A stretch of DNA of 15,221 nt from Pedosphaera sp. (lineage in GTDB: Bacteria > Verrucomicrobiota > Verrucomicrobiia > Limisphaerales > SXTU01), in NCBI GenBank assembly GCA_009695395.1, contig SIBB01000035.1, positions 1 to 15,221 on the forward strand, given 5' to 3'. Position 1 is the stretch's first letter, and every line of letters begins with the position of its first letter. The translations under genes and the position numbers were made by a program. Below, piece by piece: positions 6,989 through 13,653 of this stretch. The notes under the pieces are model-generated. The model was not told the origin of the DNA and searched no databases. It worked only from the letters and a program-made list of their open reading frames with translations.

Positions 6989-7016
6989 GAACACTGAAGA
7001 CTGGACACTGAAAACT
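6989..7016. repeat. Tandem heptanucleotide repeat array
   Basis: Four in-phase 7-base units follow one another: GAACACT (6989-6995), GAAGACT (6996-7002), GGACACT (7003-7009) and GAAAACT (7010-7016). The consensus is GAANACT, or AGTNTTC on the minus strand. A more degenerate unit, GCGAACT (6982-6988), precedes them in register. The array sits in the 90-bp gap between the NAD kinase stop and the LacI start and ends 4 bases from the NAD kinase stop codon. It resembles the short tandemly repeated heptamers known in some bacterial genomes. It is also AT-richer than its surroundings. Confidence 0.8.
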
Positions 7017-7020
7017 CTTT

Positions 7021-7905
7021 TCACACGCTGGACCCGTTCCAGTTCAACTTCTGTCGCAGCGTCCGGAAGAACGAATCTCCCGGCAGATGCACCAGCCGCA
7101 CCGCTTGCTCGCTGCGCCGCATCACCACCGTCTCGCCGGCCGCCAGCGGCGCGACCACCTCGCCGTCGGCGGAGAGCAGCGCCTCCATCTTCCCGCTCAG
7201 CGCGCGGATGCCGATGGCGGAATGCAAGCTCACGACGACGGAGCGGTTCGAGAGGGTGTGCGGGCAAATCGGCGTGATGGTGAAAACCTCCGCACTCGGG
7301 CTGACAATCGCCCCGCCCGCCGCCAGCGAGTAGGCCGTCGAGCCAGTCGGCGAGCTGACGATGAGGCCGTCGCAGCGATAACGGGTCAACTCCTCGCCGT
7401 CCACGGTGACTTCGATCTCGATGAGCCGCGAGCCGGCACCACGGCTTACCACGAAGTCGTTGAGCGCGCGGCGCGACAACAGCTTTCCGCCAAGCGAGCC
7501 GCTCACTTCGATGAGCGGTCGGGTCTCGATGGTGAACTTCCCCTGCCAGACGAAACGCAGCTCCTTCGCAAACTGATCGGCAGAAGTCGCGGTGAGGAAA
7601 CCGAGGCCTCCGAGGTTTACGCCGAGGAGCGGCGTGCCCGCGACCGCAGTGTCGCGCGCAGCACGCAACATCGTGCCATCGCCGCCGAAGACCAGCAGCA
7701 GATCGCTCTCACGGGCCACGGCGGCGGCATCCACCGCGGTGGGCACCTTGAGATTCGCGAGACGGGCGGTCGCGATGTCCGCGACTGGTTCGCGCCCACT
7801 GGCGCGCACGAGCCGGGCGGCCTGTTGCACGATCGCCGCGCAGGAGCTTTTCTCGACGTTCGCCACCAACCCGACGCGCCGGATGTTGTCCGCGAGTTTC
7901 TTCAC
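7021..7905 (-). CDS. nadK: NAD kinase
   Basis: NAD kinase phosphorylates the 2'-hydroxyl of the adenosine ribose of NAD to make NADP, using ATP or polyphosphate, in the cytoplasm. The 294-residue protein shows the diagnostic GGDGTML motif (74-80) that binds ATP and metal and supplies the catalytic Asp. Further signatures are PLLGVNLGGLGFLT (92-105), ALNDFVV (147-153, where many homologues have Asn-Glu), the glycine-rich SSPTGSTAYSLAAGGAIV (184-201) and PICPHTLSNRSVV (212-224). The length matches the bacterial family. The start is GTG at 7903-7905; an in-frame stop lies a few codons upstream and no ATG intervenes. No Shine-Dalgarno sequence is visible. It is transcribed divergently from pyrD across a 115-bp shared upstream region and is followed by the heptamer repeat array and the LacI gene. 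Confidence 0.97.
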   Translation of the reverse strand: MKKLADNIRRVGLVANVEKSSCAAIVQQAARLVRASGREPVADIATARLANLKVPTAVDAAAVARESDLLLVFGGDGTMLRAARDTAVAGTPLLGVNLGGLGFLTATSADQFAKELRFVWQGKFTIETRPLIEVSGSLGGKLLSRRALNDFVVSRGAGSRLIEIEVTVDGEELTRYRCDGLIVSSPTGSTAYSLAAGGAIVSPSAEVFTITPICPHTLSNRSVVVSLHSAIGIRALSGKMEALLSADGEVVAPLAAGETVVMRRSEQAVRLVHLPGDSFFRTLRQKLNWNGSSV

Positions 7906-7977
7906 GTGCGAAGGAGTTTAACCGAAGCCCGCCGCCAAGGCAACCGCGCGAGACACGGGGTGCCAGCTTCGCTCGCA

Positions 7978-8010
7978 TGGCGGACTTGGCATTTCTCCGC
8001 CAGTTCGCCA
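7978..8010 (+). promoter_or_regulatory. Hairpin in the pyrD leader
   Basis: TGGCGGACTTGGC (7978-7990) pairs with GCCAGTTCGCCA (7999-8010) as 5 bp, one G-U pair, 3 bp, a single bulged T and 3 bp, closing an 8-base loop ATTTCTCC. The 3' arm ends 10 bases before the pyrD ATG, where it would occlude ribosome entry if formed. Leader hairpins control pyrD translation in some enterobacteria, but homology to that mechanism is not shown here. Confidence 0.45.
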
Positions 8011-8020
8011 GCCTTCGTGC

Positions 8021-9133
8021 ATGAGTTGGTTCTACCGTTCGCTCATCCGTCCTGCGCTCTTCACGCAGGACTCGGAGGCGATTCACAACCGCACGCTCGC
8101 AGCGCTGGCTTGGACAGCGCGGCAACCGCCGCTGTGTCGCGCGCTCGCCTGCGCTTTTGGAACGCGGGATTTGCCGGTGGAACTCTTCGACCTTCGATTC
8201 CCCAACCCCGTCGGTCTCGCGGCGGGCATGGACAAACAGGCCATCGCCGCGCCGGTCTGGCCCTCACTGGGCTTCGGCTTCAGTGAACTCGGTGGGGTGA
8301 CTTGGCACGCACAGTCGGGCAATCCGCAGCCCCGGATGTTCCGCGCCGTGGCCGATGAGGCGCTCGTCAACCGCATGGGCTTCAACAACGGCGGCGCGCG
8401 TGCGTTGGCCGAACGCCTCGCCGCCTGGCGCGAGCAAGGCCGGTGGCCGAACCACCCCGTCGGCATCAACCTCGGCAAGTCCAAGGTCACGCCACTGGAC
8501 GAGGCGGCAGACGATTACGCGAACTCCTTCCGCGTCCTCTGGCCTCACGCAGACTTTTTCGTCGTCAACGTCAGCTCCCCCAACACGCCGAACCTGCGCC
8601 AGCTTCAGGACAAGTCGGCACTCGACGAAATCCTCGCCGCCCTCCAGCAGGTCAACGCCAAGCAGGCGAAGTCCGGCAAACCCAAGCCGGTGCTTGTGAA
8701 AGTCGCTCCCGATCTCACCTTCGAGGCACTCGACGAAATCCTCGAACTCGTCGGCCCGCGCCAGCTCGCTGGCATTGTCGCGACGAACACGACCATCACG
8801 CGGCCCGAGACACATGACGCACGGCTGAAGCAGATTTACTCCGAGACCGGTGGGCTGAGCGGCCGGCCTCTCCGCGCCCGCAGCACCGAGGTCATTCGCC
8901 ATCTCTTCCGGCAGAGCAAGGGCGCAGTGCCCATCATCGGAGTCGGTGGCATCGCCAGCGCGGCGGACGCGTGGGAGAAAATCACCGCGGGTGCCTCGCT
9001 CGTGCAGGTCTATTCCGGTCTCGTCTATCAAGGCCCCGGCCTCATCGGTGACATCGTGAAAGGCCTCCGCTGGCGTTTGGAAGTGGAAGGCTTGACGCAA
9101 CTCAAGCAAGCGGTCGGGTTGCGGGCGTTGTGA
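8021..9133 (+). CDS. pyrD: Dihydroorotate dehydrogenase (quinone), class 2
   Basis: PyrD oxidises dihydroorotate to orotate in UMP synthesis and passes electrons through FMN to membrane quinone. The 370-residue protein starts with the amphipathic segment typical of class 2 enzymes (MSWFYRSLIRPALFTQDSEAIH), which docks on the membrane. Then come PNPVGLAAGMDK (61-72), NRMGFNNGGA (117-126), the catalytic-serine loop NVSSPNTPNLRQLQ (183-196), VKVAPDL (226-232), TNTT (255-258), TGGLSGRPLR (276-285) and the FMN phosphate-binding region IIGVGGIASAADAWEKITAGASLVQVYSG (305-333). The segment after the first Gly-Gly reads VTWHAQSGNPQPRMFR, where most relatives have VTPRPQ, so that loop has diverged mildly. 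The start at ATG 8021 agrees with the family. The golvesin-domain gene begins 31 bp downstream and may be cotranscribed. Confidence 0.97.
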   Translation: MSWFYRSLIRPALFTQDSEAIHNRTLAALAWTARQPPLCRALACAFGTRDLPVELFDLRFPNPVGLAAGMDKQAIAAPVWPSLGFGFSELGGVTWHAQSGNPQPRMFRAVADEALVNRMGFNNGGARALAERLAAWREQGRWPNHPVGINLGKSKVTPLDEAADDYANSFRVLWPHADFFVVNVSSPNTPNLRQLQDKSALDEILAALQQVNAKQAKSGKPKPVLVKVAPDLTFEALDEILELVGPRQLAGIVATNTTITRPETHDARLKQIYSETGGLSGRPLRARSTEVIRHLFRQSKGAVPIIGVGGIASAADAWEKITAGASLVQVYSGLVYQGPGLIGDIVKGLRWRLEVEGLTQLKQAVGLRAL

Positions 9134-9164
9134 GGCGGCGGCACAAAAACTTACCCCGCCAACC

Positions 9165-9770
9165 ATGTGCTTGAGCCCTTCATCCCTCCGCGCGTGCGCC
9201 GCCAGCTTGTTCATCGTTCTCCTCGCCAGCGCCCTCGCGCAGGCCGACAAGCCGCTCTTAAAACCCCACCCTGCCGCCGTGCCGAACACCCACGCGCCCG
9301 GCGAAGTGGACCGGCCTGAGCTGGTGCCGTTCATCGTCGCCGAACCCGCGAAGCTGCCGGGTATCGTCGTGGACGAGACCGCCGCCACGCTCGTGGGCAA
9401 GTGGCAATACTCCACGCACACGCCGCCCTACGTTGGCCTCGGCTACCTGCACGATCAAAACACCGGCAAGGGCGAGAAGTCCGTGACCTTCACGCCTGAC
9501 CTGCCGCGCGCGGGGCGATACGAAGTGCGCCTCGCCCACTGCTACAACATCCGCCGCGCGACGAACGCGCCCGTCACCCTCCGCCACGCCGACGGCGAGA
9601 CGAAGCTGCGTGTGAACCAGCAGGAAGAACCGCCGCACGGGCGGTTGTGGCGAACGCTCGGCACATTCCGCTTCGCCGCCGGCACGAACGGCTGGGTGCG
9701 CCTCTCGAACGAAGGCACCGAGGGCAAGTATGTGATTGCGGACGCAGTTCAGTTCCTTGCGGTGCCGTAA
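9165..9770 (+). CDS. Small secreted golvesin/xanthan-lyase CBD-like domain protein
   Basis: The 201-residue protein has a Sec signal peptide (about 1-25, LFIVLLASALA) and a proline-rich linker (29-65). A single domain follows at about 66-199: GIVVDETAATLVGKWQYSTH, PYVGLGYLHDQNTGKGEKS, AGRYEVRLAHCYNIRRATNAPVTL, LGTFRF and YVIADAVQF. These segments match the golvesin C-terminal/xanthan-lyase carbohydrate-binding-like domain, a beta sandwich usually attached to the end of large secreted oxidoreductases or lyases in PVC bacteria. Here it stands alone with no catalytic partner in frame, so the protein may be an independent surface- or polysaccharide-binding factor. Alternatively it may be a separated module acting with the envelope enzyme encoded 55 bp downstream. 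Family assignment is from remembered domain sequence; function is not known. Confidence 0.8.
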   Translation: MCLSPSSLRACAASLFIVLLASALAQADKPLLKPHPAAVPNTHAPGEVDRPELVPFIVAEPAKLPGIVVDETAATLVGKWQYSTHTPPYVGLGYLHDQNTGKGEKSVTFTPDLPRAGRYEVRLAHCYNIRRATNAPVTLRHADGETKLRVNQQEEPPHGRLWRTLGTFRFAAGTNGWVRLSNEGTEGKYVIADAVQFLAVP

Positions 9771-9825
9771 CGAGCGCAGCCTTGCCCGCTGCGCCTGCGC
9801 CGCGTAGAACCTCCGCACTCAAGCC

Positions 9826-12276
9826 ATGCACTTGCTCCGAACCCAACCGCTTTTCGCCACATCACTCTGCGCGGTCCTGCTCGCCGTCGGCTGCCAATCA
9901 CAGCGGCCTGCGGCGAAGGTCACTGTGTTTCCATCTCCGGCCGAGGTGAAGCAACACCCGCTCATCGGAGCGCCGCCAACTTTGGAGAACCAGTTTCATC
10001 TCCCTAAGCTAGCCGAGATGGAAGCGGTCATCGTGCAAGCCATCGCGGACAAGAAGTTACCCGGCGGAGTCCTACTGCTGGAGCATCACGGCGCGACTTA
10101 TCGCAAACACTTCGGTCAACGCGCCATCGTCCCCACTACCGAGCCGATGTCCGAGGACACACTCTTCGACGCCGCATCGCTCACCAAGGTCATCGCCGCC
10201 ACACCTGCCATCATGCGGCTCATCGAGCTGGGCAAGGTCGGCCTCGAAGACCGCGTGGTGAAGTTCATCCCGGAGTTCGGCACGCTGGGGAAGGAAGTCA
10301 TCACCATCCGGCAGCTGCTCACGCACACGTCGGGCTTGCGGCCTGACATCAGCCTCAAGCCGGACTGGTCCGGCTACGACGCAGCCATCCGCCTCGCGTG
10401 CGAGGAGAAGCTCGCCGCGCCACCGGGAACTAAAATCATCTACAGCGACACCGGACTGTATCTGGTCGGCGAAATCGTCCGGCGCGTCAGCGGGCTGCCG
10501 CTCGACCAATTCGTGCAACGCGAAGTCTTCGGCCCGCTCGGCATGACCGACACCGGCTTCAATCCACCGCGCAGCAAGCTCGCGCGCATCGCGCCCACGG
10601 AGGTCGAGAGCGGCCAACCGGTGCGCGGGGTCGTCCATGACCCGCGCGCGCGACGCATGGCCGGCGTGGCGGGACACGCGGGACTTTTCACCACAGCCCA
10701 CGACCTCGCGCTCTTCGCCCGCATGATGCTCAACGAAGGCGAACTTGCCGGCGTCCGCGTCTTCAAGCCGGAGACCGTGCGCCTCTGGACCTCAGTGCAA
10801 ACGCCCCCGGGCGTCGCGGGCCGGCGCGGGCTGGGCTGGGACATCGACACGGGTTTCAGCGGCCCGCGCGGCAAGCTCTTCCCCATCGGCTCCTACGGTC
10901 ACACGGGCTGGACGGGCACGAGCCTCTGGATAGACCCGTTCTCCAAGACGTTCCTGATTTTTCTCTCGAACCGAAACCATCCGACCGAGGCCGGCAGCGT
11001 CGGCGTGTTGCGCGCGAAGCTCGGCACGCTCGCGGCGGAGGCGGTGCGGAACTTCAACTTCGCCTTCGTCCCCGGCGCACTCGCTCCGCGCGAAGACGCA
11101 GTGGCCGCCGGCCGCTTGCGCCCAAGCGCTACACCCGTGGACACCGCTGCGCCGGTGCTCAACGGCATTGATGTGCTGGCGAAGAACCAGTTCGCCCAAC
11201 TCAAAGGCCTCAAGCTCGGCCTCATCACGAACCACACCGGCCAGGACCGCGCGCGCAACGCGACGATTGACTTGCTGCACAAGGCGCCCGGCGTGTCGCT
11301 CGTCGCGCTGTTCAGTCCCGAGCACGGCATTCGCGGTGCGGTGGACGACAAAGTTTCTGACTCGAAGGACGAGCAGACGGGCCTGCCGGTCTTCAGCCTC
11401 TACGGCGTCCGCCGCACGCCCACGCCCGAGCAACTCGCGGGACTGGACGCGCTCGTGTTCGACATCCAAGACATCGGCTGCCGCTTCTACACTTATCCGG
11501 CTACGCTGATCAACTCCATGGAAGCGGCGGCGAAGGCGAAGAAGAAGTTCATCGTGCTCGACCGCGCGAATCCCATCGGGGGCGTCGCGGTGGAAGGGCC
11601 GCTGCTCGTCGGCACGAACTCCTTCGTCGCGTGGCACAAGGTTCCGTTGCGCCACGGGATGACGCTCGGTGAAGTCGCGCGGATGGTGAACGCGGAGCGC
11701 GGCTTCGATGCGGACCTCACCGTGATTCCCGTCGAGGGTTGGTCGCGTAGCCAGTGGTTCGATGAGTTCGGCCAGCCGTGGACGAACCCGTCGCCGAACA
11801 TGCGGAGCCTCGCGGCGGCGGCGCTTTATCCCGGCGTCGGTTTGCTGGAGAGCGCCATCAGCGTCGGGCGCGGGACGGACACGCCGTTCGAGGTCGTGGG
11901 AGCGCCTTATGTGACCAACGACGTGCGCTTCGCCGCCGAGCTGAACCGCGCGGGCCTGCCGGGCGTGCGTTTCCACGCGGTGCGTTTCACGCCGACCTAC
12001 AGCACGTTCAAGGACCAGCCCTGCGGCGGCGTGCGGCTCGTGCTGACCGACCGCGACGCGCTCAACGCCGTGGACGTGGGCCTGACCATCGCGGTCACGA
12101 TGCAGCGGCTCTACGGCACGAACTTCGCGGCCGACAAGATGCAGGTGCTGCTGCGCGAGCCGTCGGTCCTGGCAGGCATCAAGTCGGGCCAGACTGCGGC
12201 GGAGCTGAAGGCCGGATGGGCAGCAGACTTGGAGGCATTTAAGAAGCGGAGAGAGCCGTTCCTGATTTACCGATGA
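9826..12276 (+). CDS. Serine beta-lactamase-fold hydrolase fused to NamZ-like exo-beta-N-acetylmuramidase (DUF1343), putative lipoprotein
   Basis: The 816-residue protein begins with a lipoprotein-like signal (LLAVGC, Cys23, although Ala at -3 is not the preferred residue). Residues 60-410 are a class C beta-lactamase/DD-peptidase-fold hydrolase with all three motifs: Ser118-x-x-Lys121 (SLTK), Tyr206-Ser-Asp208 and His359-Thr-Gly361. Residues about 445-816 form a full DUF1343 domain: GLKLGLITNHTGQ, FSPEHGIRG (Glu499 region), FDIQDIGCRFYTY, LDRANPIGG, EGPLL, NMRSLAAAALYPG and GRGTDTPFE. In Bacillus subtilis NamZ is a DUF1343 protein that releases terminal MurNAc from peptidoglycan fragments, and the neighbouring amiE encodes a serine-hydrolase-family muramyl amidase. 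By analogy this fusion may trim the stem peptide and release MurNAc at the cell envelope. The hydrolase could instead be an esterase or peptidase. No MurQ, NagZ or transporter gene is present in the window. Confidence 0.9.
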   Translation: MHLLRTQPLFATSLCAVLLAVGCQSQRPAAKVTVFPSPAEVKQHPLIGAPPTLENQFHLPKLAEMEAVIVQAIADKKLPGGVLLLEHHGATYRKHFGQRAIVPTTEPMSEDTLFDAASLTKVIAATPAIMRLIELGKVGLEDRVVKFIPEFGTLGKEVITIRQLLTHTSGLRPDISLKPDWSGYDAAIRLACEEKLAAPPGTKIIYSDTGLYLVGEIVRRVSGLPLDQFVQREVFGPLGMTDTGFNPPRSKLARIAPTEVESGQPVRGVVHDPRARRMAGVAGHAGLFTTAHDLALFARMMLNEGELAGVRVFKPETVRLWTSVQTPPGVAGRRGLGWDIDTGFSGPRGKLFPIGSYGHTGWTGTSLWIDPFSKTFLIFLSNRNHPTEAGSVGVLRAKLGTLAAEAVRNFNFAFVPGALAPREDAVAAGRLRPSATPVDTAAPVLNGIDVLAKNQFAQLKGLKLGLITNHTGQDRARNATIDLLHKAPGVSLVALFSPEHGIRGAVDDKVSDSKDEQTGLPVFSLYGVRRTPTPEQLAGLDALVFDIQDIGCRFYTYPATLINSMEAAAKAKKKFIVLDRANPIGGVAVEGPLLVGTNSFVAWHKVPLRHGMTLGEVARMVNAERGFDADLTVIPVEGWSRSQWFDEFGQPWTNPSPNMRSLAAAALYPGVGLLESAISVGRGTDTPFEVVGAPYVTNDVRFAAELNRAGLPGVRFHAVRFTPTYSTFKDQPCGGVRLVLTDRDALNAVDVGLTIAVTMQRLYGTNFAADKMQVLLREPSVLAGIKSGQTAAELKAGWAADLEAFKKRREPFLIYR

Positions 12277-12374
12277 GCGAGCGGTGCATCAGCCAGCCGC
12301 CAGTCGCAGTTGAAGTTTTTTTAAAGACCTTCCGTCAGTAACCGCTGCATTCGACAACCCGCCCTCCACCTCAC

Positions 12375-13601
12375 ATGAACCGACTACTCGTCCCCGCCCT
12401 GCTCGCCTCCGCGTTCCTCACCACCGCCGCCGACTGGCCGCAGTGGCGCGGCCCAAACCGCGATGACATCTCCAAGGAAACCGGCCTGCTCAAGCAATGG
12501 CCCGAGGGCGGGCCAAAGCTCGCGTGGATGAGCAAGGACGTGGGCCTCGGCTACTCCGGCTACGCCATCGCGGGCGGCAAGCTCTTCACGGTGGGCCTGC
12601 GAGGCGACACCGAATTGCTCATCGCGTTGGATACGAAGACGGGCAAGGAACTCTGGGCTACACCGGTTGGCACCATGCTCAAGAATGGCTGGGGCGACGG
12701 CCCGCGCGCCACGCCCACGGTGGACGGCGATCTGGTCTTCGCGATGAGCGGCACGGGCACGTTGCTCGCGGCAAAGACGGCGGACGGCAAAGAGGCTTGG
12801 AAGGCCGCGATGCGCGACTTCGGCGGCAAGACGCCGGGCTGGGGCTATTGCGAGTCCGTGCTGGTGGACGACGGCAAGGTCATCTGCACGCCCGGCGGTG
12901 GACAGGGCACGTTGCTCGCCCTCGACAAGGTCACGGGCAAGAAAGTCTGGCAGGCCGACGGCTGGACAGATGGCGCTCACTACTCCTCTCCCATCGTCGC
13001 GACCCACAACGGCACGCGGCAATACATCCAGCTCACCTCGCAGCACGTCGCCGGAGTGAACGCCAAGGATGGCAAAGTGCTGTGGAAATCCGAGTGGCCG
13101 GGCAAGACCGCGGTCATCCCCACGCCCATCTTCAAGGACGGCCATGTTTACATCACCTCCGGCTACGGCGTCGGCTGCAAGCTGGTGAAAGTCGGCGCGG
13201 ATAACGCGGTGAGCGACGTCTACGTGAACCAGAACATGGTCAACCACCACGGCGGCGTGATTCTTGTGGGCGACAAAATTTACGGCCACTCGGACAAAGG
13301 CGGATGGACCTGCCAGGACTTCAAGACGGGCGAAGTGACCTGGTCCTCGAACAGCCTCAAGAAGGGAGCCATCCACTGTGCCGACGGGATGTTCTATTGC
13401 CTCGAAGAAGGCAGCGGCACGGTCGCGCTCATCGAAGTCTCCGCCAAGGGCTGGAGTGAGAAGGGGCGCTTCAAACTCACTCCGCAGACCGAGCAACGGA
13501 ACCCCAAGGGCAAGGTCTGGACCCACCCCGTCGTCAGCGACGGCAAGCTCTACCTACGCGATCAGGAACTGCTCTTCTGCTTCGACGTGAAGGGTAAGTG
13601 A
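12375..13601 (+). CDS. Secreted PQQ-like beta-propeller repeat protein
   Basis: The 408-residue protein has a Sec signal peptide (1-19, cut near TTAA before DW). The mature N-terminus WPQWRGPNRDDISKETGLL is a hallmark of a propeller family abundant in Planctomycetota and Verrucomicrobiota. Blades are marked by repeats of the type ALDTKTGKELW (84-94), AAKTADGKEAW (132-142), ALDKVTGKKVW (182-192), GVNAKDGKVLW (227-237) and DFKTGEVTW (315-323), each preceded by a short strand pair such as GGKLFTVG or DGHVYITSG. This resembles BamB and quinoprotein alcohol dehydrogenase propellers. However, the vicinal cysteine pair and the extended length of a quinoprotein dehydrogenase are absent, so a cofactor-free scaffold or binding role is more likely. 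The 98-bp upstream gap contains a run of seven T at 12316-12322 without a convincing hairpin, and I see no clear terminator or promoter there. Confidence 0.88.
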   Translation: MNRLLVPALLASAFLTTAADWPQWRGPNRDDISKETGLLKQWPEGGPKLAWMSKDVGLGYSGYAIAGGKLFTVGLRGDTELLIALDTKTGKELWATPVGTMLKNGWGDGPRATPTVDGDLVFAMSGTGTLLAAKTADGKEAWKAAMRDFGGKTPGWGYCESVLVDDGKVICTPGGGQGTLLALDKVTGKKVWQADGWTDGAHYSSPIVATHNGTRQYIQLTSQHVAGVNAKDGKVLWKSEWPGKTAVIPTPIFKDGHVYITSGYGVGCKLVKVGADNAVSDVYVNQNMVNHHGGVILVGDKIYGHSDKGGWTCQDFKTGEVTWSSNSLKKGAIHCADGMFYCLEEGSGTVALIEVSAKGWSEKGRFKLTPQTEQRNPKGKVWTHPVVSDGKLYLRDQELLFCFDVKGK

Positions 13602-13653
13602 GCGACACCATTCGCCTCGCCAATTCGGAGGCTGCCGTTTAGTTTGCGCGGGA

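Noticed and set aside
8264..9421. A 385-codon minus-strand frame across pyrD and the start of the golvesin gene
   Set aside because: pyrD is unmistakable on the plus strand, and the antisense product has no family features.
10792..11976. A 394-codon minus-strand frame inside the hydrolase-NamZ fusion gene
   Set aside because: It spans the boundary of two intact plus-strand domains. Its composition is Arg/Ala/Val-rich, typical of antisense frames in GC-rich DNA.
12310..12341. T-run and TTGAAG box before the propeller gene as a terminator or promoter
   Set aside because: No stable stem precedes the seven-T run, and no acceptable -10 box lies at the right spacing from TTGAAG.
12384..13526. A 380-codon minus-strand frame antisense to the propeller gene
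   Set aside because: The plus strand carries clear propeller repeats and a signal peptide. The antisense frame shows no motif.
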